Positions 1-8,233 of a DNA stretch of 64,000 bases are shown piece by piece (position 1 is the stretch's first letter; each line of letters begins with the position of its first letter). The position numbers and the translations under genes are program-made. Source of the stretch: JBARDN01 sp963755705 (GTDB lineage Bacteria; Desulfobacterota; Binatia; Binatales; Binataceae). The stretch lies in the NCBI GenBank assembly GCA_963755705.1, contig CAVWKW010000002.1:1-64000 (forward strand), written 5' to 3'. The notes beneath the pieces were generated by a model, which was not told the origin of the DNA, ran no database searches, and saw nothing but the letters and a program-made list of their open reading frames with translations.

Positions 1-596
1 CTACGCTCATCATACTCGACGAAGCATGGATCATGCTCACCAACAGCGTGTTTGGTGCGAAAGTCGAGGAGTGGTTGCGCACCCTGCGCAAGAAGAACGC
101 CGCAGTCGTGCTGGCGACGCAGAGCCTCGCGGAGATCGCCAATTCACCCCATCGCGACGTGATTCTGGAGTCGTGTCCGACGAAGCTCTATCTGCCGAAC
201 GCTGAGGCGAAAAATGCGGCGAGCCGTGAGATGTACCGACGATTCGGACTCTCAGATAGGCAAATCGATATTGTCGCTGATGCCACGCCCAAGCGGCACT
301 ACTATTACGTCTCACCGCTCGGACGGCGGCTGTTTCAGTTCTCGCTTGGTCCTGCGGCACTCGCATTTATCGGTGCTGGCTCGAAAGACGACGTGCTGTC
401 CGCGCGGCGAATGATCGAGCAGTTCGGCGACCGTTGGACTGTAGAATGGCTTCGCATTCGCGGTTTGCCGGACTGGGCCGAGTACCTCGAGAAACTCTAC
501 CCACACGGCGATCGGCCGGTTGTAACGCTGATGGGAGCGAACGGGAATTCCTTCCATGCCAACGGGAAGCTCGATCACAGGGAGATACGTCAATGA
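1..596 (+). CDS. trbE: TrbE/VirB4-family conjugative transfer ATPase, C-terminal part
   Basis: The gene is cut by the left window edge; the reading frame is open from base 3. The first visible residues form a Walker B strand (LIILDEAW), followed by the RKKNAAVVLATQSLAEI segment typical of VirB4/TrbE ATPases and a TrbE-type tail. The family provides the cytoplasmic ATPase that powers pilus assembly and DNA transfer in type IV secretion. The stop codon overlaps the trbJ start (ATGA), so the two are translationally coupled. About 198 residues are visible, roughly a quarter of a normal protein. Confidence 0.88.
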   Translation, partial: TLIILDEAWIMLTNSVFGAKVEEWLRTLRKKNAAVVLATQSLAEIANSPHRDVILESCPTKLYLPNAEAKNAASREMYRRFGLSDRQIDIVADATPKRHYYYVSPLGRRLFQFSLGPAALAFIGAGSKDDVLSARRMIEQFGDRWTVEWLRIRGLPDWAEYLEKLYPHGDRPVVTLMGANGNSFHANGKLDHREIRQ

Positions 597-1342
597 ATTG
601 CAGAAAACGCTCTCCGCAATTCCTCGCGATCGTGGTCGCGATAATTTGTCTGGTCGGGAAGCCAACGCCAGCACACGCCCAGTTCGGAGGCGGCACTCAG
701 ATCGTCTTCGACCCACAGATGTTCGCCCGTCAGCTGCAGCAGCTTCAGCAGGAGACCACCACCGTCACTAACCTGGCTCAGCAGCTTCAGTACGCGATTA
801 AGAACACGACCGGCGGTGGCGCGGGAGTCTGGCAATCCAATCAGAATCTGCTTGCGAACCTAGGAAATTTGATCAACGAGCAGGAAGGGCTTTCGTACAC
901 CTTTCAGGGACTCACGCAGGAGTTCCAGCAACTCTATCCGGGCTTCAACGCGGCCTCGACCGCTGGAGTTCAGAGTCCGCAGGCAACCGTCGGCATGACA
1001 CTGAACACTCTGAACGGGGCGCTCGCTTCGGCCCAGGTTCAGGCCCAGAACTTTCAGGCGGAGCAGGCGTCGCTGCAAACCCTTGAGCTCAAGAATCAAA
1101 CGGCGATAGGAAATCTGCAGGCGGTTCAGGTCAGCAACGAAATCGCGCTCGCGCAGGTCCAGCAGGTTCAGATGCTACGTCAACTCGTCATGGCCGAGAT
1201 GAATTCGCAGAACGTAGCGGCGGCAAATCAGACAAACAATCAAGTCCAGAGCAACCTTGCTGCACAGGCATTCTTTTCTGCGCCAGCGTCACCCGGCACT
1301 CCCGATGCTTTTCATAGTGCGCCGACTCCGCCTCAACCCTAG
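593..1342 (+). CDS. trbJ: P-type conjugative transfer protein TrbJ (VirB5-like)
   Basis: A protein of about 249 residues. The chosen ATG overlaps the trbE stop and begins a clear signal peptide (MNCRKRSPQF, hydrophobic core, cleavage near AHAQ). The mature part is Gln-rich and predicted helical/coiled, with repeated LQQLQQ, as in TrbJ/VirB5 periplasmic pilus-tip proteins. The position after trbE and before a trbK-like gene and trbL matches the usual trb order. An upstream ATG at 434 lies inside trbE and was rejected because it has no signal peptide. The Pro-rich tail (PDAFHSAPTPPQP) recurs almost unchanged at the end of the next gene, which is unusual. Confidence 0.85.
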   Translation: MNCRKRSPQFLAIVVAIICLVGKPTPAHAQFGGGTQIVFDPQMFARQLQQLQQETTTVTNLAQQLQYAIKNTTGGGAGVWQSNQNLLANLGNLINEQEGLSYTFQGLTQEFQQLYPGFNAASTAGVQSPQATVGMTLNTLNGALASAQVQAQNFQAEQASLQTLELKNQTAIGNLQAVQVSNEIALAQVQQVQMLRQLVMAEMNSQNVAAANQTNNQVQSNLAAQAFFSAPASPGTPDAFHSAPTPPQP

Positions 1343-1366
1343 CATTTCGAAGATGTGAGGTCGGAA

Positions 1367-1561
1367 ATGAAGTCCAGCAGAAAGCGGCTCGTCCTCGTAT
1401 TGGCAGTTGTCGGACTTTGCGCAGTGGTCTATGGCGGCTGGCGCATCTATGAAGGGCAGGTCGCTGAGAACGAGAAACGTAATTTCTTTGCTACACCAGC
1501 ATCATCGGCATCAGGGGCGCCTGACGCTTTTCACAATGCAGCCCCACCTCCTCAACCATAG
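1367..1561 (+). CDS. trbK: small membrane-anchored TrbK-like protein (possible entry exclusion)
   Basis: A protein of about 64 residues with one N-terminal membrane segment (after MKSSRKRL), a short charged linker and a Pro-rich tail ending PDAFHNAAPPPQP. The ATG at 1367 is preceded by GAGG at a suitable distance, which makes it preferable to the GTG at 1355. Its slot between trbJ and trbL is that of TrbK, the small entry-exclusion protein of Ti/RP4-type systems. No lipobox cysteine is evident, so the assignment rests on position and architecture. The tail is a duplicate of the TrbJ tail. Confidence 0.55.
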   Translation: MKSSRKRLVLVLAVVGLCAVVYGGWRIYEGQVAENEKRNFFATPASSASGAPDAFHNAAPPPQP

Positions 1562-1591
1562 AGGGTCAGGACTGGCTTAAGGAGATGTCCC

Positions 1592-2806
1592 ATGACTTTC
1601 AATGACATCGCGACTCAGTTCTACAATGCAGGAGCGCACTACAGCGCAGCGGTTCAGCCCTACGCCATCAAGCTTTTCTTCGCTCTGCTCCTCCTGGACA
1701 TCCTTGTCACCTGGATTCAGTTTACGGCTGAAGGCCAACTCGACGCTTCGCACTTCTTGGGTCGGCTTATCAAGCACATCCTCAGTGGCGGGTTCGTCTA
1801 CCTGATGATCGTAAACGCTTTCTCATGGATGAACGCTGTCATCAAGAGCTTCTCATCCATCGGCGCGGCAGTCACAGGTCTTCCAGCCCTCAACCCGCAG
1901 ACCGTACTGGAAGTCGGCACCAACATGGCCAGCACGATCTTCAACTCCCCAGGTAACGCGAGCATGATGACGAACTTCGAGCAGGCAATTGTCCAGAGCG
2001 TAGCCGCCTTCATCGTTCTGCTCACGTTTGTCGTCACGGCGGCAATGCTCCTGCTCACTTTGGTGGAGTCTTACCTTGTCATCGGCGGCGGTGTGATCCT
2101 TCTCGGTCTGGGAGCAAACCGATTCACAGCTCCGGCCGCAGAAGGGTACTTTGGCTATGTCATTCGCGTCGGCGTTAGACTTCTTTTTTTCTATTTTGTG
2201 CTCGCGGTCGGCGTGCAAATGGCTAACCAATGGAGCGCGGCCTTGGTCGCTGCCTGCAAGCCGGTTCCGGCGACCCTGCCTTGGTGGACTACCTACGGTC
2301 TACCGCCCAGCGCGATCGTGACGACCGTTTGCTCCGGGACCATTTCCGCAGCGGACATGCTGAACTACACGGCCTTTTCGGTGGTCTTTATGGTTGTGAG
2401 TATAGCAGTGCCTCATATGGCCGCCGGGATCGCGGGCGGAACAGTCGGCCTTGCGCTGAGCCACGCCTTCGAAGCCGCATTTATCGCTCAAACCGTCATT
2501 CGCCCTATCACAAGCGCGCTCCAGACGGGATTCAATAAAGTTTCTCAGCTTGGGAACGCTGGCGCAGGCGGCAACAGCGAAGCCACTGGCTGGGTCAACG
2601 CGATGGATTTCGGTCGACAGACCCAACGGCTCGGCAATCTCGGCACAGACGGCGGACAGCGTGTGCCTGCCCCGAAAGACGTTCGCGCCACATCGGTCAT
2701 GCCATCACGTGCCTCAAATACAACGCCGATGAATCCAAGTACGGCGCGTTACGGCAACGGCGACACCAGCACAACGGCGATGAGTAAATCGACCAGCAAG
2801 ATCTGA
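1592..2806 (+). CDS. trbL: P-type conjugative transfer protein TrbL (VirB6-like)
   Basis: A polytopic membrane protein of 404 residues, with about six hydrophobic segments between residues 25 and 300 and a hydrophilic Ser/Thr/Asn-rich C-terminal tail. The arrangement (N-terminal IKLFFALLLLDILVTWIQF, central FIVLLTFVVTAAMLLLTLVESY, GGGVILLGLGANRFT) is characteristic of TrbL, the inner-membrane channel component of the mating-pair apparatus. The start is supported by GGAGATG shortly upstream. It is the last recognisable trb gene here; trbF, trbG and trbI do not follow it, unlike the RP4/Ti order. Confidence 0.88.
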   Translation: MTFNDIATQFYNAGAHYSAAVQPYAIKLFFALLLLDILVTWIQFTAEGQLDASHFLGRLIKHILSGGFVYLMIVNAFSWMNAVIKSFSSIGAAVTGLPALNPQTVLEVGTNMASTIFNSPGNASMMTNFEQAIVQSVAAFIVLLTFVVTAAMLLLTLVESYLVIGGGVILLGLGANRFTAPAAEGYFGYVIRVGVRLLFFYFVLAVGVQMANQWSAALVAACKPVPATLPWWTTYGLPPSAIVTTVCSGTISAADMLNYTAFSVVFMVVSIAVPHMAAGIAGGTVGLALSHAFEAAFIAQTVIRPITSALQTGFNKVSQLGNAGAGGNSEATGWVNAMDFGRQTQRLGNLGTDGGQRVPAPKDVRATSVMPSRASNTTPMNPSTARYGNGDTSTTAMSKSTSKI

Positions 2807-2850
2807 ACAGAAAATTTCTCCGGTCGCGGCGCCGGGCGGAAGCAGTATTC

Positions 2851-3711
2851 ATGAGCGCGTCAGCTACACAATCGGTCGTCCGCAAGCACCTCCGCGCGAT
2901 GGGCTGCGAACTATTTGAAATTGGCGTTCTCCGGCTGGACGGCCGGATGTTGCTCCGAAGCGGCTGGAGCGCCGATCAGATTGACGCCGCTCTCGCGTGG
3001 CTCAGGTGGGAGAATGCGCGCGGTGCACAAATATTCGTCCGCCCACATGGTAGTCATGCGTTGAGCCTGGTCGACGACCTCAGCGCTGACACGATCCCCC
3101 GAATGACGGATGCCGGATTTCAGCCAGCCGCCGTTGTTGAGACTTCGCCTCGCAACTTTCAGGTGTGGCTAAACCACGGACGGATACTCTTTGATCGCAC
3201 TTTTAGTACCCATGCGGCGAAGGAGCTGGCGCGGCGCTTCGGAGGTGATCCCTCTAGTGCCGATTGGCGGCACTTCGGTCAACTTGCGGGCTTCACCAAT
3301 CAGAAGCCAAACAGGCGGCTGCGGACCGGTCTTCCACCATTCGTTCGGTTGCATGAATGCGAAGGGCTCGCATACAGAGCAGCGCGCGAATTTCTCGAAG
3401 AGGTGAAATCGCTCGTACACGAGGCCGGTACGGAATGCTCGCCGCGGACGATTTGTGGAACAGCCTCGGAGGAAAACTCGGTCCGACCCCTGCCCGAGTT
3501 TCACGGCGACCCTCGGTACAGCGGCGATCTACATCGCGCCGACATGGCGTGGGCTTTACATGCAGCGAGCCGAGGACTTCCCGAACAACAAATCAGGGAC
3601 GAAATACTGCATGGTCGAGATCTGTCAAAAAAAGGCAGACCTCGGCGACAGCTCGACTACGCGCAACGAACTGCGATCAAGGCGGTCGTCACGGTCGAAC
3701 CGCCCCGCTGA
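2851..3711 (+). CDS. RepB-like DNA primase domain protein
   Basis: A protein of 286 residues. The block from about 45 to 185 (IFVRPHGSHALSLVDDL, PAAVVETSPRNFQVWLNHG, DWRHFGQLAGFTNQKP) matches the RepB-like primase domain carried by many plasmids and conjugative elements. That domain primes single-stranded DNA synthesis. Residues 220-286 are basic and predicted helical. It follows trbL by 44 bases and may be co-expressed. In a conjugative element the likely role is complementary-strand synthesis after transfer or replication of the excised circle (inference). Confidence 0.7.
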   Translation: MSASATQSVVRKHLRAMGCELFEIGVLRLDGRMLLRSGWSADQIDAALAWLRWENARGAQIFVRPHGSHALSLVDDLSADTIPRMTDAGFQPAAVVETSPRNFQVWLNHGRILFDRTFSTHAAKELARRFGGDPSSADWRHFGQLAGFTNQKPNRRLRTGLPPFVRLHECEGLAYRAAREFLEEVKSLVHEAGTECSPRTICGTASEENSVRPLPEFHGDPRYSGDLHRADMAWALHAASRGLPEQQIRDEILHGRDLSKKGRPRRQLDYAQRTAIKAVVTVEPPR

Positions 3712-3748
3712 GCGCGCGGTGCGATTGAGAACCCCAGCGCTTTCGAAG

Positions 3749-3757
3749 TTATCCACA
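3749..3757 (+). promoter_or_regulatory. perfect DnaA-box-like site
   Basis: TTATCCACA, an exact match to the DnaA box consensus, lies in the 159-base gap between the primase gene and the ribbon-helix-helix gene. A single site can occur by chance, and no iteron array or AT-rich unwinding region surrounds it. Its position next to a primase is the only reason to note it. Confidence 0.25.
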
Positions 3758-3870
3758 CCACGACGTACTACTGCTGTTGAAAGCTCCACCGGGATTCCCC
3801 AGACCATTCTTGTAATACAAAAACCCTTCAGTCTAGCATGATAACGCTTTACAAAAATGGAGGTGGCGGG

Positions 3871-4032
3871 GTGGCGAGGCCGAAGTCCAAGAGTCCACGA
3901 ACATCAGTCGCGAACATACGATTCACGGAATCCGAACGCGTCGAGCTCGAAAACACAGCGAAGCGTCTGGGGTTCGTTACTGTTAGCGCTTACATTCGGT
4001 ACCTGCACAATACAGTCCATAGGACAGTCTGA
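3871..4032 (+). CDS. ribbon-helix-helix DNA-binding protein
   Basis: A basic protein of about 53 residues. VANIRFTESERVELENTAKR followed by LGFVTVSAYIRYL is a ribbon-helix-helix pattern (beta strand, then two helices), seen in MobC-type relaxosome proteins and small repressors. The GTG at 3871 has GGAGG seven bases upstream and is preferred to the ATG at 3838. It ends 22 bases before the methyltransferase, so it may regulate that gene, a role a C protein plays in the PvuII system (inference). A MobC-like mobilisation role is the alternative. Confidence 0.6.
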   Translation: MARPKSKSPRTSVANIRFTESERVELENTAKRLGFVTVSAYIRYLHNTVHRTV

Positions 4033-4054
4033 AGAAACCGACGAGGTACGTGAG

Positions 4055-5170
4055 ATGCTGGTGCCGGTGCCGAAGGTGATCAAGAGGACGCCGTTCGGTC
4101 AGATCATGCACGGAGATTCATTAGGTCTTTTGCACAAGGGGCTACAACCGAAGTCCGTCAACTTGATAATGACCTCACCACCCTTCGGTCTTGTACGGCA
4201 AAAGACCTACGGCAACGAGGAGGCTGATCGCTACCTGGACTGGTATCGACCATTCGCGGAGGGCTTCCGGAGGGTGATAAAGGAATCCGGTAGTATAGTT
4301 ATAGACATAGGTGGGTCGTGGAAGCGTGGAACACCGACACGCTCGTTATATCATTTCGAACTGCTTGTTATGCTCTGCAAGGAGTATGGCTTCCATCTGT
4401 GCCAAGAGCACTATTGGTGGAATCCTGCTAGGCTTCCCAGTCCCGCCGAGTGGGTCAACATACGCAGAGTGCGAGTAAAGGACGCGGTGAACTGTATATG
4501 GTGGCTGTCGCCGACACCTTGGCCGAAGGCCAACAATCGCCGAGTTCTCGCGCCCTATAGTGATTCGATGCGTGAACTCTTCAGAAATGGGTATGTGGCC
4601 AAATTGCGTCCCTCCGGCCACGATATCTCTGAGAAATTCGACAAAGATAACGGAGGTGCAATCCCTCCGAACTTGCTTGCGTCAGCAAACACGGAGTCAA
4701 ATGGTCGTTACCAGGACTATTGCAGAGAGCGAAATCTCCCTATCCACCCGGCGCGCTATCCCTCCACCATACCTGAGTATTTTATACGGTTTCTAACTGA
4801 TAGTGGCGACTTGGTGGTGGATCCGTTCGCTGGTTCTTGTGTCACAGGCGAGGTGTGCGAACGGTTACAGAGGCAATGGATCTGTTGTGAGTTAGATCTT
4901 CAATATCTCGATGGCGGCTTGGCGCGGTTTCCCAAAGAGGGCCACCATGATCCATCACCGGCGACAGCAGCTAGTCGAGCGAAGAGTCCGTACAAGATTT
5001 TCCCACCTGGTTCACTTTACGTGGACGAATCCGAGGCTCCCCTGATTAACGATGGAGGTAGGCGGAGACCCAAGTTGGGACGCCTGCTAAAACCGGAGGT
5101 GGGCCACGTTAATGGAAAATCATCTTCGACTCTTGAGAAAGCTACCCAGCTGCCGCTAACGATGCGGTAG
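4055..5170 (+). CDS. M.PvuII-like N4-cytosine DNA methyltransferase
   Basis: A protein of about 371 residues. Motif IV is TSPPFGL near residue 45 and the SAM-binding motif is VVDPFAGSCVTG near residue 258, giving the beta-class order (IV before I). Long segments recall the M.PvuII family, as I remember it: KTYGN..DRYLDWY, LPSPAEWVNIRRVRVKDAVN, VLAPYSDSMREL, RPSGHDI, DNGGAIPPNLL and HPARYPSTIPEYFIR. The family methylates N4 of cytosine; CAGCTG is a plausible but unproven target. The in-frame upstream extension to 3857 only shadows the ribbon-helix-helix gene, so the ATG at 4055 was chosen. Base composition is visibly less GC-rich than the chromosome. No PvuII-type endonuclease lies beside it. 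Confidence 0.88.
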   Translation: MLVPVPKVIKRTPFGQIMHGDSLGLLHKGLQPKSVNLIMTSPPFGLVRQKTYGNEEADRYLDWYRPFAEGFRRVIKESGSIVIDIGGSWKRGTPTRSLYHFELLVMLCKEYGFHLCQEHYWWNPARLPSPAEWVNIRRVRVKDAVNCIWWLSPTPWPKANNRRVLAPYSDSMRELFRNGYVAKLRPSGHDISEKFDKDNGGAIPPNLLASANTESNGRYQDYCRERNLPIHPARYPSTIPEYFIRFLTDSGDLVVDPFAGSCVTGEVCERLQRQWICCELDLQYLDGGLARFPKEGHHDPSPATAASRAKSPYKIFPPGSLYVDESEAPLINDGGRRRPKLGRLLKPEVGHVNGKSSSTLEKATQLPLTMR

Positions 5171-5255
5171 ATCTCACCTTCGTGTTAGATCGCTTTTGAA
5201 AGGAACGAGTCGCGGAATATAAAGGGCTGCGTCGCACGATTGAGATCTCTTAGCT

Positions 5256-5792
5256 ATGGCTGACACTCTGATCCGCAACTATGGACTCTTCTGGCGAAGA
5301 CACGACGTGTTCTGGGGCAGGCCACATGTTGCGGGGCACCTGAAAGGTAAGCGTTCCACAAAAACTACCGCTAAACCGGTAGACTTCAGGGATCAGCAGG
5401 GTGTTTACGTGCTATACGACGAAAGCTTCAGAATAGTCTACATCGGTCAAGCAGGAGCGAACGATCAACAGCGTCTTTTTAACCGTCTCAAACAGCACAA
5501 GAGCGACGACCTCGCAGACCGCTGGAGCCGATTTTCTTGGTTTGGCATTCGATGGGTCAAGAATAACGGGGAATTAGCAGCTGAGGCGGATAGCGCTCAC
5601 ACTACTTTTGGTGCAGTGCTTAATCACGTCGAAGCAATATTAATCAGTGCGGCTGAACCACCTCACAATAGGCAGGGCGGTCGGTTCGGTGAGAAAGTTC
5701 ATCAGTACCTTCAACACCGGGACGACGATGAACTGGGGCCGGATATGGCTCAAATGGTCACGGAGATTTGGGAACGTTCAAGACTGAAATGA
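5256..5792 (+). CDS. GIY-YIG nuclease, candidate partner of the upstream methyltransferase
   Basis: A protein of 178 residues. The GIY-YIG core is visible: GVYVLYDE, then IVYIGQAG about ten residues on, the Arg-bearing helix RLFNRLKQH and the catalytic Glu in HVEAILISAAEPPHNRQ. All key positions appear intact. It follows the methyltransferase by 85 bases on the same strand, so it could be the cognate restriction enzyme (Eco29kI and Hpy188I are GIY-YIG enzymes). It could equally serve the convergent McrBC-like set, whose last gene ends 16 bases away. The fold is clear; the pairing is inference. Confidence 0.75.
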   Translation: MADTLIRNYGLFWRRHDVFWGRPHVAGHLKGKRSTKTTAKPVDFRDQQGVYVLYDESFRIVYIGQAGANDQQRLFNRLKQHKSDDLADRWSRFSWFGIRWVKNNGELAAEADSAHTTFGAVLNHVEAILISAAEPPHNRQGGRFGEKVHQYLQHRDDDELGPDMAQMVTEIWERSRLK

Positions 5793-5808
5793 TTCGGCGC
5801 TTTCGTGT

Positions 5809-7074
5809 TTATGCTGACTGTTGCGTTGGTGTTTGTTCTGCTACCACACGACTAGCCCACACTTCTAGGCCGCCCTTGATCATTGCTTCCAAATCAAACA
5901 TCCATGGAACTCCGTCCGGTCGTGTTGCTGAAGCCGCAATTGCACCCCGACGAGCTAGCGCGACGAAGGAATTGTCGAGCAACTCCGGGACGAACGCCTG
6001 CTCGCGATAGCCTCGCGCGTAGCGGACGATCTGGCTCAGAGCCGCACGCATGGCATCAGCGCTATTGTCGTCAACAAAAAACTTTGCTTCTATCACCGCT
6101 AACACCGAGGACTCAATGGTATCCACAACCAATAAATCGGGCCTGTCGCCTGCGCTCCCGAGTCCATAGTGCTCCAAGAGGCCAAGGAGAATCGCCTCGG
6201 AGGGCTCGGGGACAGGGGGCGTGTACGCAGCGGTGCGAGTCTGCCAGTAAAGAGCAAACCTGCCGGCCCGCGCTATCGGTTCTTGGCTTCCGGCGGCGAG
6301 AAAACTGAGCGCCACGCGGTCTCCAGTCGCGTGCGCCAAAGCGCCGACTGTACCAATAGCGACCGCCAACTCGAACCTCTGCCAAATGGGCAATGGCCCT
6401 AGCACCGTGTCATTGAGGAGTTTCGAGAGTGCGTCGCTCTCACCAGCTTCAATCAGACATAAGAATCGGTATGCCTTTGCAGCAGCGACGTATATTCGAC
6501 GCCGCGAGCGTGATGCCTCTTTCACCGCTGTTGATACGGGGCGGCGGTAGAGATCCGATTCCTTTAAGGCACGCCGGATAGGCTCATAACGCCTTAGTCT
6601 CTCCAATTTGCTAGCGGACGACTCGACGCGTCTCCGGTATGTGGCGTCAGCGGGAAGCAGATGTTGAAAGCGAAAAACCAAACGCCAAGCTTGCTCGATC
6701 ACCCAGGTGAGCACATGGTTAGGCCCGGAATCCAATGAACGAACTGGTTCCTGAGAAATGCTAAGGGTCGGATGTCCCGTGAGCATTCGGGCAATGATCG
6801 TCGCTCGGGCATCGATGCGTCCACGAACCACAGCGTCGTCCGCTCGGCGGTGAACCTCGAGCACGGCCTGAAGTTCATGCGGATGTTCGGTCAAATAGTC
6901 GATAAAATCGATCACTGGTTTCGACGACGCCCAGTGCAATCTCAGTAGATCGATGTCGTCTCGGTGTTCGATCGCAGGACGTTGGACCTGCAGTGTCACC
7001 GCATCGCGGAAGTAGCGCAGCAAGAAACGGGCGATGTAGTCGTTAATAGATATGTCCAAGTCGTCCGTCGCCAT
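5809..7074 (-). CDS. McrC-like PD-(D/E)xK nuclease
   Basis: A protein of 421 residues, the last gene of a minus-strand set. The N-terminal 300 residues are mostly helical and unrecognised. Residues about 315-345 contain GDRPDLLVVDTIESS followed by VLAVIEAKFF, which fits the D...ExK core of a PD-(D/E)xK nuclease. It starts in the base where the AAA+ ATPase gene stops, so expression is tightly coupled. By analogy with McrC, it would be the nuclease driven by the McrB-type motor. Overall sequence is not close to classical McrC. Confidence 0.65.
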   Translation of the reverse strand: MATDDLDISINDYIARFLLRYFRDAVTLQVQRPAIEHRDDIDLLRLHWASSKPVIDFIDYLTEHPHELQAVLEVHRRADDAVVRGRIDARATIIARMLTGHPTLSISQEPVRSLDSGPNHVLTWVIEQAWRLVFRFQHLLPADATYRRRVESSASKLERLRRYEPIRRALKESDLYRRPVSTAVKEASRSRRRIYVAAAKAYRFLCLIEAGESDALSKLLNDTVLGPLPIWQRFELAVAIGTVGALAHATGDRVALSFLAAGSQEPIARAGRFALYWQTRTAAYTPPVPEPSEAILLGLLEHYGLGSAGDRPDLLVVDTIESSVLAVIEAKFFVDDNSADAMRAALSQIVRYARGYREQAFVPELLDNSFVALARRGAIAASATRPDGVPWMFDLEAMIKGGLEVWASRVVAEQTPTQQSA

Positions 7075-8231
7075 CAGATCGCTACATTAGCCAAGCGTTG
7101 TTTGAGCATCAGCGCATCGGGATCGTCCGCCGACAAGCCGAGCGCTTGGCAGATCCTATCAGCGATCGTACTTGCCTCGCTTCTTAGGATCCCATCGAGC
7201 ATTGGGAGAAGAAACAAATAAAATCCGTCGAGATAGAGAGCGGCCTGGGATTTGCCCGGAATCTCAAGAAAACTTACTGTGGTGTCCATCGCCCGAACAT
7301 AGCTAATGAGATCGATGATCGGAGCCGGGCCAATTACTCGCACTTCGTTTATCGCACGCCATGTCTGAGTGATGGGTGTTTCCGCGGCCGACTGCACCTC
7401 GTCTCCAATTATCCCTCGGATGCGAAGTAACTCGAGAATGAAGCCTTGTAGATCGCGGGGTACATCCACGAAGACCCAGCCAAACCGACGAGTGAGAGCA
7501 AAGCTCATCTGATATAGCGCGGCTTTGTCGACGGAGTTAATGGTAGCGAGAATTCGCCATGACTTTGTTGGTGCAAACTCATGTGGTGCGGCACCAGGCT
7601 TCTGATTGGGCAAAATGACGAAGGGAGCGCTGTGCTCATCCTCTACGACAGTGCGGTATGGCAGGGTTGTTGGCTGATCGCTGAGTACGGTGAACAGCGG
7701 GCCTATGACTTTATCGATATCGCAACGGTTTAGCTCGTCGATTACCAACGGGCGATCGAAGTTCTGCAGCAGCAGGCCAGGAACAAATCTGATTTTACCT
7801 TGACCTACGGGCTGGTATCCTCCGATCACATCTTGCGAGCTCCAATCGGCTGAGCCGGTGATCATGTACCAGTTCGGTTGAAGTCTGGTCGCAATTTTCT
7901 GCGCCAAGGTGGTTTTCCCGGTGCCTGGTGGTCCGTACAGCATCAAGTGTCTTTTGCCTGCTTTGAGAGCACCGTTGATCTGGCGGTAGACTGACGGATC
8001 TATGCCAATTAGGTCCGGGAATTCTGGTATCTCCGGAATTTCGCCTTCGTGTGTCGGCGGCTCTGGCGTCTCGTCGTCTTCGTCTTTTACCGCAGCAGTT
8101 TGTGAATCGGCTGCGCTAACGTAGGCGCGCTTGATCTCTTCATTTAGGCGACGCCGCTCGTTCTCATCTAGTCCATGATAAACAGAAATCGGGTCCGCCA
8201 TAGATGCCTTTCCGTATTCAGGTTCTGACAC
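7074..8231 (-). CDS. McrB-family AAA+ ATPase
   Basis: A protein of 385 residues. Residues 1-80 are acidic and probably disordered. The AAA+ module follows: Walker A GPPGTGKTT, Walker B LVIDELNRCD, and the McrB-type signature region ILATINSVDKAALYQMSFALTRRFGWV. McrB proteins are nucleotide-driven motors (GTP in E. coli) that act with McrC to cleave modified DNA. No DNA-recognition domain is fused here. The gene overlaps the nuclease gene downstream by one base and sits 2 bases after the helper gene, an operon. Confidence 0.8.
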   Translation of the reverse strand: MSEPEYGKASMADPISVYHGLDENERRRLNEEIKRAYVSAADSQTAAVKDEDDETPEPPTHEGEIPEIPEFPDLIGIDPSVYRQINGALKAGKRHLMLYGPPGTGKTTLAQKIATRLQPNWYMITGSADWSSQDVIGGYQPVGQGKIRFVPGLLLQNFDRPLVIDELNRCDIDKVIGPLFTVLSDQPTTLPYRTVVEDEHSAPFVILPNQKPGAAPHEFAPTKSWRILATINSVDKAALYQMSFALTRRFGWVFVDVPRDLQGFILELLRIRGIIGDEVQSAAETPITQTWRAINEVRVIGPAPIIDLISYVRAMDTTVSFLEIPGKSQAALYLDGFYLFLLPMLDGILRSEASTIADRICQALGLSADDPDALMLKQRLANVAI

Positions 8232-8233
8232 GC

